The notes beneath the pieces are model-generated. The model was not told the DNA's origin and made no database searches. It worked only from the letters and a program-made list of their open reading frames with translations. Below are positions 29,700 through 41,767 of a DNA stretch of 60,000 bases, one piece after another. Each line of letters begins with the position of its first letter. Within the stretch, counting starts at the first letter, position 1. The position numbers and the translations under genes were made by a program. The DNA is from Takakia lepidozioides (taxonomy: Eukaryota; Streptophyta; Takakiopsida; Takakiales; Takakiaceae), in assembly GCA_030704615.1 (NCBI GenBank), contig CM060732.1, forward strand, positions 49,025,053 to 49,085,052. Direction: 5' to 3'.

Positions 29700-30416
29700 G
29701 AGGGGTCAACTCTGAGGTTAATAAAACCATGCTTTGTCGCATTATTAGACCTGCCTTGGAGTACGGATCTGCAATATGGGTTGATAAATCTGACTTAGAG
29801 GCTGTAGTGTCCAAAGCCATGTCTGTTGCCATGAGATTGTCTAATGAAAATGAAGTTAGGCAGAAAACTTCCCTGAACTTGTTTCTAGTCAGTGACATGG
29901 GGGAGGACATCTTGGATGACCTCAAGGGTCTACCTACTCTTGGCACTAGACTGAAATTTAAACTCAGGGCAGGAAGCCTACCTTTGAACAGCAAACAGAA
30001 GCAGAGAGGAAAGGGAGAGTGCAATTGCCCGTTGTGTGGGCAATTTGAAGACAGTACTCATTTTCTGATACACTGTCCGGGGTTCTCTCACCAAAGAGAC
30101 GCTCTCTTCAAATCTATCAAGGGAAATGTGCCTGTACTTCTGTTTACCAACTTTGAAAGTCTCAAGGCTGAGCCAAAAGCCCAAGCCCTCCTGAGGCCTA
30201 GTTATTGGGCAAATCACACACAACAGTTTGATGCTTGTGTGAAGGGATTCTAGAGGATATTTGGAAAACCCAGATTAATTCTATATATGAAGGTAAGTCT
30301 TACTACCAACGTCAGCCCCTGACAAAGGTAGATTCTGTCCCTTTTGTTTCCGCTCAAACTGGGCGCGGGGTCAATGGCCACAAGGCTACGGCAAACAACG
30401 TCTTATGAGTACAATC
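29700..30416 (+). mobile_element. 5'-truncated LINE insertion, 717 bases
   Basis: Flanked by a 17-bp direct repeat typical of target-primed reverse transcription. It encodes the end of RT and the C-terminal domain: IRPALEYGSAIWVDKSD, KAMSVAMRLSNENEV, CNCPLCGQFEDSTHFLIHC (zinc knuckle), then GNVPVLLFTNFESLK, with a stop near 30253. The truncation leaves only the last part of ORF2, so it is dead on arrival. No clear poly-A tail is visible at the 3' end. Homologous fragments lie in the other orientation at 26640-27880. Confidence 0.85.
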
Positions 30417-30433
30417 TTTTAACTTTTTCTGCA

Positions 30434-31505
30434 CCCTCTCTCCCTTGTGGTTTGTTTACTTTTGTGAACAACAAAAAAGAGAGGGAAGATATTCATGTCA
30501 TGTCAAGACATGGACAAGACCCACTAGGGTCATTGTCAATTAAAGACATAAACAACCCAAAACAGGGCACCATCTAATATTTCCATTCTTGTCATAGTTT
30601 CCCATGAAATGACATCACCCAATCAGTCATGATAAAACAGGGTGGGAGGGCGGGGTTTGTTCATGTAGGGGATGCAAGCATCTTGAACACCAGAGATCCG
30701 GTCATCTTGGCCAATGAATCATGTGTTCATGTGTGGGACAAGATAAGATATTGTTGCCCATGTGCAGGTTGCAAGGCCTCTTGGTTCAGCCTGCACACAT
30801 ACCTTACCAGCAGGTCATGTATTGAAGGAGCATAAAAATGTTGAGGTCATGCAAAGGGCAAGGTACCATGCCTGCCCTATTACCATTTCAAGACACGTTT
30901 TCACACATACATCTTGGATATGACCCATAGGTTGCATCATCTTACCTTTTCAGCCATTAATTATGGCAGGTCATGCATCAGCCAAGGCATAAGGACCAGC
31001 CTGCAATTTGTCAGAATCACAATATGCCACCAATCAGTCCTACTTGGGCATGATGAAATAAATTTCATATCATTTGTATTCACCCCGAGACATGTGATCA
31101 TACAAGGTGTCAAGGGAATGTGAACTCAGCCTGTCAAATGCAGGTTCAAGACTTGTACATACAAGCAGCTTGAACAGCTGAGATCCAGCCTCTTTTGCAT
31201 ATAAAAAACCAGATTGCAGGTCATAGGCCTGATGTCATGACAAAGCCAAAACTATAGGTAGGATCCCATTGCAGCTTACCATCCTCATCTTTCAAGAGTT
31301 CCATCCTAAAGCATGCAAAGAACACCTCACTGTGATCCAGTACTCAACAAAAACAGGCCCGAAAAGGAGCAGGTCTGTGCCTTATAAGGCTGCCGCCATA
31401 CCCTTCAAGGCCACCATGTCCATAGAGACCCAAAACCGCCAAAAACATACCACCTAAAACCAGATCCTCTTTGGCCAAAAGAACTTACAACCTAGCTCAA
31501 TAATC
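30434..31505 (-). mobile_element. Repeat arm 3L (leftward mirror arm, truncated)
   Basis: Begins with GGAAGATATTCATGTCATGT and GACATGGACAAGACCC, the inverted terminal sequence of arms 1R and 3R, then GTTTGTT-side blocks (AGGGTGGGAGGGCGGGG at 30639), inverted dyads with AAGACACG, and the inverted GGCCAAA...AACCTAGCT block near 31470. It ends there; the CATCC part of the arm is missing. With arm 3R it forms an inverted repeat whose centre was split by the LINE insertion. Confidence 0.65.
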
Positions 31506-32134
31506 CATGAATTATCTTCAACTTCATGCACTCTTCATAGAGAGTTTTGCAAAAGTGACCCTAGAAACACACTTATTTTTTTCCATTTGTTTTTTGTCCC
31601 ATTTTTTGCATGGATGTAGTGGTGCAAAGCCCGATGTCACAGAACAAAATAGAGCTAAAAATAAAATCATTACGCCCCTCAAAACTGCAATCATATAATT
31701 TCTAAATGCAAATATTTATTTTAAATTCATTTAAATTCGATTTAATTCAAAATTGGGGCAAGGGTGAGTGCGTCGTTGGGGAGGCATTTTTTTATTTTTT
31801 TATTTTTATTTTTTACCTGCTGGATCTTTGTACATGTGTTGCACACATATTTAAGCACATGTAGAAAAAAATGAAGCTTGAGCCACATCCGTTTGTTGGG
31901 TGCAATGGCATGAGAGGATTTTTTTTCACATTAATAAACAAAAATTGGTTGATAGGGTGAATGCGTCATTGGTGGGGCAAATGATTTTGTTTGGGTTTGA
32001 AACTTTGCATGCGTGTACGTTGCGCACATACATGTAATTATTGAATGACATATTTGATGCACACACACATTGAAGGTTGTTGTTTGCATTTCGCTTATAA
32101 TGAAGTGTATGGTTGCAAAGACACATTATAATAT
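31506..32134. other. AT-rich DNA without a visible gene
   Basis: AT-rich with runs of T and a repeated GGGTGAATGCGTCATTGG-like phrase (31760 and 31955). It leads into the CACTA transposase and may be part of that element, but I cannot place its terminal repeat. Confidence 0.4.
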
Positions 32135-32259
32135 ATGTCCCTATGTTCATTTGTTCGTATTAGGACTTTGTCCATCCCTTCCCGGTCTTTTCTCTTGACA
32201 CCCCATCCGAAAACAACCCAAGTACATCAGGCGGGAGCCGTGGGCGAGACGCCACCCCC

Positions 32260-35200
32260 ATGGTACCGGACGATGATGACAATGACAGTGATAGTGACAG
32301 TGACAACAACAATGAGCATGGAATTAACCAGGAGGATGTGCAAGCCATGGAGGATCTCTTAATGCATCATGTGGGCGCTGATGCATCCCATGAAGAGGGA
32401 ACCTGGCCAATCGATGATCCTGAAATGGCCCCCTCAAATGATATGGAGAGGGAGGCGAGAACTCCCTTGTACGAAGGTGCGAAAGTGAGTCGACTTTCAA
32501 CAATCTTACTTTTGCTCAATCTTCAAATTCGATTTGGCATAAGTAATGTTGGGATGTCTGCCATAATACGAACTACTGCAGACTATATCCTTGCTCCACA
32601 CTTGAAACCCAAGATGCCACGGTCGCGGAAAGAGGCGCGCGAAGTCTTGGATTCTGTGGGGATGGGCTATAAGTTTTTTCATGCATGTCCATGTGATAAA
32701 ACCCTATACTACGGAGAGGATTCGCATCTCACCAAGTGCCCAAAGTGCAAGAAAGACCGATATCGGGATGATGTCCAAGGGAAAAAAGTACCACGCAAGG
32801 TATAAGCGTCATTTCCCCTCGCATGGAGATTATTTTCTTTAATCTTCTCAATGTATGTAAAGTGTATTCCACAAAGTTTAGGGTTTAGAGAGTAGTACTC
32901 ATGCAAGATCTGATTGTGGTTTTGGAAGGAGTGAGTGAGGAATGGAAGGAGCGACGTTTGGTTTTGACCATTCACACCCAAATGAGGGAGAGGCTGCATA
33001 AAGGGAAAGACATAAGGGTGTTGTATTATGTGTGCTAATGGGATGATTACATGTGGGGGGCGTGGGGTATTTCATCCTAGAAAATGCATTACTTTCCGAT
33101 CATCCCGCGATTGAGGGCACAATACCAAAGCCCCGAATTGGCCAGACTCATGAGATGACACGCGTCGCATCAGAGCCCCCCGGGAAAGGTGTGCGGGCCA
33201 CAAGATTCACAAGCATGGAGGCATATTGAAGAGATGTGGCCTTTTCTCTTGGAGGACCCACAACATGTCCACCTCGGCTTCTCCTCAGATGGGGTCAACC
33301 CATTCTCTGTCCAGTCATGTAGTCATTCCACTTGGCCGGTGACCATGGTGAATTACAACATCCCTCCGTATCTTTCAATTAAAAAAGGCCATATCATGTT
33401 GGCTGCCATTGTGCCAGGTGAGTGTACTCATTTCATGTTTATTATTGCCTTCGACTTTACATTAAACTTCTGATCTCTGACGCAATTCGGATGCAAGATT
33501 GATGAGTGACATAATCATGAAGTAAGACGTGTAATTCATTTTGTAGTATAATCTGCATATTGGTGGAACATTGAAACAATGATGTGAATGTCTCATAGGG
33601 AAAAAACAAGTGGCAAACATGGACACGTACTTGCGACCTCTTGTTGATGAACTTAAAGAGCTATGGAGGTGGGTCCCGGCATTAGATGCTTCACTTGACC
33701 CTATGGCCGGACAATCTTTTCAGATGAGAGGCATCTTGCTTTGGACAATCCATGATTATCCAGGTATATTATGTTCCCCATGAACAACCCGCGTACATTC
33801 ACTTGTCAATGCCGGATAATATCGATGAGGATTCGGATTGATTGAAGTAGCGGCGATAGTTTTGTGCACCGTAGTGGGGTAGATGGCATTATGGACCATG
33901 CACATGACAACTTTTTGTTTTTGCTAATGTGGCGGGATGTGTAGTACATGACTAATTGTTTGCTCGGGGCTAAGTACCAAAGGGTACCATGCATGCTTGC
34001 ATTGTGGCGATGATCTTGATGCACATAGCTCTCGCCATCTTCACAAGATGGTGTATCCCAACTACCGTAAATTTCTTCATATGAGCCATCGATGGAGAAG
34101 AAGAGAGAAACACTTGTTTGATGGCAAAGAGGAAGTACGTCCCCCCCCCTCCCCCCCCCCATGACACCGTCTGGGCAGTTTTGGGAGGACTGATGGAAGG
34201 AGGCCCATGCGGGCATGGATGGTGAAGTGGACGTGCCTGGCATGAAACGATTTTCAATCTTCTACGAGTTGCCATATTGGGCGGTACATATTTCACAAAA
34301 ACACCGTCAATATCCCTATGCATGCATGTTATATTGCACATTTGGTATGCGTTGCATTGTCACTTTCACGTAAAAAAATTTATGTAAGTCTTTGTGGGTG
34401 GGAATATATGTAGGACCTGAAGATTTGCCATCTTCTAGATCCCATACATATTGAGAAGAATGTCTGCTCGTCCATTTTTCGGGTTCTTCATGGCACGCCG
34501 GAAAAGAAGGGAGTGGCTGCAAAAAGAGATTCTCTCGGTGTTAGAAATGAGCTTGAGGAGCAGGGTCGCATGCGCCATCTATGGGCCGAACAAAATGGTG
34601 TGGACCCAAAGGGTGTTGTACGGTGGAAGTATAGGTGCGCACCTTGGCAATGGACAAAGGAGGAATACAAGAAAGTGATAGCCACCATAAGTGCTGTCCG
34701 AACACCAACTGGTTATGGAAAATACCTCCGTACGAAGTTCAGCGAAGAAGACGGGGTCCATGGTTTGAAGTCTCATGACTACCACAATCTATTGCAAGAC
34801 ATCTTGCCCATTGCAGTATGTGGGACATTGACTCCCGAGGTTCGTGGGACAATCTATAGATTGGGAGGCTTGTTCCGGTGGATTTGCTCCAAAAAGTTGG
34901 AAGAAGCAGATTTTCCACACATGAAGAAGGAGGCGGCGGAGGTAATGTGTATGTTGGAGATGCACCTTCCTCCCTCCTTCTTTGACATCCAAGTGCACTT
35001 GGTAGTGCACTTAGTGGAAGAGGCTTCGATTGCCGGCCCCGTTCATTCTCGGGTGATGTACTTCCTTGAGCGTTATATGAAGACTTTGAAAGGATTTGTA
35101 AGACAAATGGCGCACCCGGAGGGTAGCATGGCGGAGGGGTATACGTTGCAAGAAGCTATGTTCTATTGCACGGAATACATGGCAAGGGTGGATGAGGAAG

Positions 35201-36388
35201 CCCCTCGGATGTGGAAGGAAGATGAGGATGCACGAACCAATGACATCGTTTTGCCCAAAAAATCGAAGAGGGTAAAATTGCCGACCTTGGTGATTGAGCA
35301 AGCGCATGACTTCATACTGAAGAACACCCCATCCATACATGAGTGGGAGGCAAGATACAATAATCTTGTTCAGCAACGAGAGGAGGGAGACGCTTGCATG
35401 GAGGCGGAACCATCCAAGGCCGGTTACTAGACGCCCACGACGAGGAGCGGGCCGCCGGAATGTTCCTTCACAAAATTTGCCCATGGAATTGCAGCCTCTA
35501 AGTTCATTCCAACATTGGCTTCGGACTTCAATTTATGACGCCATTGCTCAAGGAGAGGTGGTTTCAGATTTGGTGCAAGACATTGCAAGGGGCCCCTCTC
35601 AATTCGCGACCTCATACATGGCGGTTTGGGTTCACGGTTGTCATTTCCGCATTCGTGCTCTTGACATGAAGCGCAAAACAACCTTTGATTCTGGCTTGTG
35701 TGCCACATATTGGCAAGACTCCGTGTGGGGCAAGGGAGATATACGACCTGCTATGAGCAAACCTGAGTATATTGGAGAGCTTGAGAGCATACTCCAACTT
35801 TAGTATACAAGGTACCGACCTCTTCTCTTCAAGGGAAGGTGGTTCCAGCCACATCTTGTGGGGCCCTCCGCAACACTAGTGCAAGATGATTGTGGTTTCA
35901 TGCGCGTCAATGCAGATAGGCTCAACCCTACTCATCGTCCCTCCGATGAGCCTTTTTCACGGCCTTCAGACATGGAGCAAGTTTTCTTCTCCGATGACAA
36001 AACAAGAGGGGGGAATTGGAAGGTCGTTGTGCATGCTCAGCCAAGAGGAAGACGTATCTATCATGGTCTCGGATCTCCATGGGGTGAGGCAATTGCGGTG
36101 GACGGAGAGACTGGTCATAATGATGCTGATGATGAAGGTTGGGTAGAGGGGGTAGAAGAGGATGATGACGCCCCGGACAATGCATCCTGGACCCTATATG
36201 ATGAAGCTCTAGAAGATACGGATGTTGGAGAAGGAGACGAAGACACGACCATTGACAACGAGGTGGAGGATGATTCGGAGGTGCCTTTTGAGGGCCGGAC
36301 CATTTATGACGATGCCTCCGATGACCAAGAAGACTTGCAGCTTGATGAGGATGAAGAGGCTCCAGATGATCATATTCAAGTTGATTAG
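32260..36388 (+). pseudogene. CACTA (En/Spm) TNP2-type transposase, decayed
   Basis: Pieces in order: 32260-32805 with an acidic N-terminus and FFHACPCDKTLYYGED plus CPKCKKDRYR; 33189-33473 with LGFSSDGVNPFS and the DGxNPF-type catalytic strand; 33600-33760 with QVANMDTYLRPLVDELKEL and FQMRGILLWTIHDYPG; 34440-35430 with a DUF4218-type domain (HLPPSFFDIQVHLVVHLVEE, GPVHSRVMYFLERYMKTLKG, HPEGSMAEGY); and 35430-36388 with a DUF4216-like part (LLFKGRWFQP, ADRLNPTHRPSDE, EQVFFSDD) and a long Asp/Glu-rich tail. A frameshift near 35410 and an in-frame TAG near 35801 break it. Between 33780 and 34430 the frame is lost. The domain order is that of plant TNP2. Terminal CACTA repeats were not found. Confidence 0.85.
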
Positions 36389-37277
36389 ACACAAAATCAA
36401 AGCTACATAACAATGCTCGCACCGAATTGGACCCATCCCTTCGATTGATTGTACATGTACATGCATATTGTACTTTATTTCTATGATTCATCAAATATGG
36501 CTGTGGCTGGTAGTCTTTCAAGAAAGAAGGCAGAGGCTATGTTGGAGCAACACATACAGATGTGGTATCAAGAGAATTATCAAAATGAATGTCACAATCT
36601 ACAAGAAGGTCCACAAGAACAAGCTAAACCATAAAGAAAAACAAACACCCTACCCCAGTACCATATGAAAAAAAAAAAAAACTAAGAACCCCCAAAGGCC
36701 CTAAACCTAAATCTAGAAAGCCCTGCCGTCGCTGCCTGCGACCCCCACAGAGGTAGCCTATACTATATGCGCACACAAATGCATGCATATGGAGGAATGT
36801 ATGCGTGCATACAAATTTTAGATATGCATATGAACAATTTTATATGCACAACACTTAAATAAGGGTACCCAAAAATAAAATAAAAAATGTGATTCATCTA
36901 ATCTTAGGGTCCATAGTCAAAATATCAAAGGATGGAATAAGAATATTATATATAGAATATTCCATATTCATTGTATTATTATTCCACATGGGTGAGTGTA
37001 GGAATGGGAGAGGAACATGTTGCTTTTATGGCTTTCCAACATGAGAAAAAAGGTCGAAAAATTAAAAAGTGACGAGGCACGGCTCCTTGTTAGATACAAA
37101 TGGTGAAGGTACGGGCTCTTCCAATGGTGGGAGTCTAGTTTGAAGTTCAGAATGGAGCAATGCTAAGGGAATGCTAGGGAGCTTGACAATGTGATGGAGA
37201 TGGTCCGCCTGCTCATTTGGGTAGTAAATGGCGATGGCCCGCAAGGGAATTCAATTTTACAAAAAAGACGATTGATT

Positions 37278-37333
37278 GGTAATCGAACCCACAATCTCAT
37301 AACTTAAAAAACATAATCCTTACCAAACCACCA
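37278..37333 (-). repeat. tRNA-derived SINE-like head
   Basis: On the minus strand TGGTTTGGTAAGG resembles an A box and GTGGGTTCGATTACC a B box, about 40 bases apart, as in tRNA genes and tRNA-derived SINEs. The cloverleaf is not complete, so it is a SINE or tRNA relic rather than a tRNA gene. Confidence 0.5.
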
Positions 37334-37421
37334 CCCATTTAATCTTGTTACATAGGTTTTGCAGTATCTATATATCTATCTTCTGAAACATTTTTATTTT
37401 ACAAAAATATAATGTCCATCA

Positions 37422-37475
37422 GAGATAGAACCCACAACCTATCGAGTATCAAGCCTAGTTCATACCACTACACTA
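37422..37475 (-). repeat. Second tRNA-derived SINE-like head
   Basis: Minus strand: TAGTGTAGTGGTATG (A box) and GTGGGTTCTATCTC (B box), same spacing and orientation as the head 90 bases to the left. The B box has lost the central G-A. Confidence 0.5.
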
Positions 37476-38228
37476 CCCATTCAGACTTGAAACACTAATG
37501 AAATGAAACACTAATGAGATAAAGATAGTCACCCTGTGTGTACATAACATGCCACAATACTCATAAGGGTTGATCTTACTAATGATGAAATTTGATAGTG
37601 CTGAAGTGCATGTCGAACTTGCATTCAGGTAAATGGATCTATGAAATGCAGTAGAGATCTATGTACAAACTATTACATAGATAAATCAAATGACAGGAAG
37701 ATAACATGAAATCTGATTTCAACACCATGTCATTTGCCCCATTTGTTTTACCTTACACTAGAGAGAAATACATGTATCATAAAAAATAACAAAAAATTCG
37801 GACTGACAATGAGGACAATGTATTGTATATGTAATTTCTAATTACCTACATAACATCATCAGCTGATACTTCATCATCCGTGTCATAAGCCTGTGATTCA
37901 GAGGCATACACATCCATGAAAGCCTCAACTCTACGCAACCTATCCACGGATTGTCCAACAATAGCTGCTCTTCGGTCAAACAACAGATCATTGGAAAGAC
38001 CTACATCACGTTGTTGATGTATTGAATGCAAAGCTTGGGACTCGGCATACGAAGGTAGATAAAACGATGAAAGAGGACTTTGGGGTAGACTATCGTAGAT
38101 GGTCCGCACAATCCCATCACTGCATCACACATACATGTATACTTATGTTAACAAATCAAATGGGAATGGTTTGCTTTGCAAATAATATAGAGATTGCAAC
38201 AAAGGGAATGGAGGCGAGACATACTCAC

Positions 38229-39262
38229 TAGGAAGTACTGCCGAGATGAAGACCAAGCTTGCGCGTCACCTTAGGAGCGGGGGGTTCCAACAAACTCACA
38301 AGACGTTGAATGGTTGGAGTTACCACAGATGAAACCAAAACGGGTTGAGTATTTTGAAGTGCAGAGAGACGTGCTGCATACAACGTCTGGTCCCCCTCAA
38401 GACCAAATACGTGACGTCCAGACTCGCGGGCAGCAATAAATGTAGAACCCGCAGGAAAAAAACATGCAATGATGATATTATATCGGATAACAGTTAATGA
38501 TCATGAATCAGCTCAGAAGATTTTAATTACAAAATGGAGACCAATGCAAACCTGTGCCAGCTGTGAGATCCAAAATGCGGGAGCTAGGAGGTGAGCATGT
38601 CTCCAACAACACTTGCATGAAGGCGGGACTACGGTCTCGCGCACCCCTCCAGGCTTGTTGAGGAGTTTGCATGGATAGTGCAACATCTGGAATGTGGTTG
38701 TAGATGGCATCCAACTCAACAGGGTCTGCAAGGGGGTCCACAACTTTGCCAGACTCACGCAGTTTGAATAGTCCTCCTTGCTTGGTGAGGACATGGGCGT
38801 GGAAGAACATGGTCTGTTAGACGTGCCATTTCCACAAAAACAGTGCACCCGGATGGTTTAATAATATGTATGAGAGTAGGAAGATGAAACATCAAACAAT
38901 GAGATATTGAAGAGGGATAATTTTTACCTTTCCTGTCTGAGTGTGTAGAGGGGTGGTATTGATGCAAGTATATTTCCTTGATAATACGGAAATAGAGCTG
39001 CCCCTGGAGTAAGAAAAGAGCTCCAATGCAAAGGAATCATCGGAGCCCTGCAAGAACACCAAGCATCCATTGTCATCCAACAGGTCATTAGCAATGGAGA
39101 ATGCATACTCCCAATACCGTTTATCAAAAGCATTCCAGGGAGGAACCTGTACACCATCCAAACAGCCCTGTACAGGCATTCCTGTTGGGCAGTCCACGAT
39201 GATTATGTCCACAGCCACAGACACGTTTTTCCATCCACAACACTAGACCAAGTTCCTGGCAA
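38229..39262 (-). other. Methyltransferase-like domain of copy B
   Basis: Order on the minus strand: VDIIIVDCPTGMPVQG, then WNAFDKRYWEYAFSIANDLL and GCLVFLQG (motif IV and the strand after it), an intron, the linker with PLADPVELDAIYNHIP, SRILDLTAGTG, an intron, then STFIAARESGRHVFGLEGD. The order motif IV before motif I and the G-R-x-x-F/I-G-x-E-x-D end are those of permuted DNA methylases. The loop DCPTG replaces DPPY. Confidence 0.65.
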
Positions 39263-40906
39263 CTGCAAACAACATACAGAAAATGTAGGAGTCAATAGCC
39301 GGATGATGAGGATATAAAAACATCGAAAAATTCCTTACATTCAAGTTTGTTTGTTGGGGGGAAACTCACATTTTTGAAGAACTCCATGAGCTCTTTCAAG
39401 GTCGCATCAGGAGATGTACTTGAGGCCTCCACCATATCAATGAAATGAGTAGGCATGATCTTCATGCGATACATGCTAGGTGCACCACCAAAAATGACAC
39501 TGCACTGTAAGGATGTTCGCCTGCCTTTGGCTTGTTTCCTCGAGTAGTAGGTGCAGGCACTACAACCAACTGATTTGAAGGATGTGAAGAACTACCAATA
39601 GGACCAGCAATAGAAGCCACACCTGCATTGGGGGCCACACCTGCATTGACATCCGCACCTTTTCTTTTTCATGATTTGCGTTTTGGTACACCCACAACGG
39701 CAGGGATCACTTGGGCTACAGCGTCAGCGGCCTGTGTAGCAATCTGTTCTGCATGCTCCAGATCAGGAACAAGGACTTCAGTGGAGATACCCCCTTCATC
39801 ACTCACTGACTGCCTGCAAACACATTCCTTATGAAGTCCCATTTCTGCATAGGGATAGTACCCTTGGGCATATCCAAATACCAACCCCCCCCTTCCCGGT
39901 GTTCCACACCCCAATCTTCCTCAATTGTAGGTGTGTACATGGAAGCTTGTTGAGCACCAAACTTCCAGGCCATCAGAAACTTGGGCTCAGCCTTAAGTCG
40001 ATCACTCGGTACAAGCACAAATCTCATGTACCTAAAATACAAACACATTCAAAGTTATTGTGGAGACAAATATTTATGCAACCTGTTCAACAATTGAACA
40101 AGCACATTAAGAAACATGTATATCCCAATGTACTAGAAAAATACTTGAAGCATAGACATTTTTTACTTACAAGGTGTATACACTATCCATGTACAATGCA
40201 ATGGAAAGATGGTACCTGAATAAAATCCGTCTCACCACCTTCTCCCCACTTGTTTGTTGTTCCCAATCATTGCCTCTGAATGGCCCCTTTGGCAATGAGA
40301 ACTCTCTATGAAACAACTCATTGAAATGAGTCATCTTCCATGTATCCATGTAGTCTCCCAGACATGATATTTCCATGGTCATGCAAGTGAGGGAAGAGAG
40401 GAGAAAAAGAGTGTTGGGATGAGGGCATGCTGGGGTTAGGCATTGCTTTAGCTCACTCTCTCCTTCCTCCAAGGCAACATGAAATTGGCCAAGCTGAGTG
40501 GTGTACAAGGCAAACTGAGCCAAGGCAACCTTGCGAAGCTGCCAGAAAATACAGTCAGTTAAATAACTATGTTAATGTGTCATTAACAAAATGAATTAAT
40601 TGCATTGAGAAGATAGTGATTGTATATGTACCTGCCACCAAAAAGTCCTTCTATTCAGCCAAGGATCAAGTGTTGGCCCTATTGCTCTTTCCTCAATACA
40701 TTCTTCCATTCAGAGACAGGTGTAAGGCCAATCATATTGACCTTGCAAACCAAGTGCACAAATTTGGATGTAACATGTGCCCTCTCTGTTGCCCTGCACA
40801 TATAAAATATGATCATTAGAAAGAAGATGTGTATATGTACATCCATTGAGCAAGAACATGACAATATTGAACATGAAAGTAAATGAAGAATAGAAAGGAA
40901 ACTCAC

Positions 40907-41545
40907 ACATTCACTCCATCCATGATGGACCTGAGGGAACCACGATTTTCAATGTCCGCATTGAGCACCCAACTTGTCACACAGACATGTTTTGACAAGT
41001 TGGCCCCATGAACTTCATTGATATAGGGATACCATGCTTGAAGCCTATGATTCCCATCCCAGACATGAAACATCTTCCCCCGAAGATGATGCAACTTTGG
41101 CTTGGACTCAAGATACTTCTCAAACTCATCATTGACTGTTTTCCAATGACTATCCCAAGTAGAGATGATATCAGGACCTACATCTATAGTAGATCCATCA
41201 ATCCCCTCAACAGAAACATAGAACACGGCTGCTCCTGGATGGTATCCAGAATAGAAGTCTCCTCTAAGCTTTAGGATGTCGTTGGCAAGGGCGGGCCTAA
41301 CAACCTGCATAGAAATCATGCGACACAATGGAATGTCCATAACTCCATCCTCAATGAGGAGGGACCTGAAAGTTACATTCAGATCTTGTTTCTTTTCCAA
41401 AATAATTGCCTTTTTGGCATCTAGAGAAAGAGGATCACTAGATGTTGTATCCTCTTCATACTCATCTACCCCCCAATTCCCTGCATCAATGTCGTCAATA
41501 ATGGTTGCAGCGTCCCGGCCTCCACAGCTTCAGTTGTAGTAGTAA
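40907..41545 (-). other. ParB/Srx-like domain exon of copy B
   Basis: Acidic leader (EYEEDTTSSDPLSLDAKK), then IPLCRMISMQVVRPALANDI, FYSGYHPGAAVFYVSVEG, a helix with W-D-S-H-W, and KMFHVWDGNHRLQAWYPYI. The exon is open throughout except near its 5' edge and ends in phase 2 at the conserved site. It aligns residue by residue with copies A and C. Confidence 0.7.
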
Positions 41546-41767
41546 TTTCCTAATTCCATAGACCAAAACAGTTCAAGATGTCAGTGTATGAGAAGAGCAC
41601 ATGGGTGAATGTATAATATGTAAAAAGAGCAGTTCAGTGTCATGGTTGCATGAAGAAAACAAATGAAGTTGGATAGTCAACTAATTCCATGAATATCCTT
41701 GTCTTTCAAAGCTTACAACTTGGAGCAGAATACAGGCCTGAGCATCCCGACAAAGGACCTCCGACCA

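Larger units (their letters stand above)
36389..37845. other. AT-rich spacer with two SINE-like heads
   Basis: No ORF is convincing. It contains A-runs (36668), TA-rich repeats (36930-36980) and the tRNA-derived heads at 37278-37333 and 37422-37475. Confidence 0.5.

Noticed and set aside
32260-36388. CACTA terminal repeats
   Set aside because: I looked for CACTA-type ends in the flanks but found no convincing inverted pair, so I give only the transposase range.
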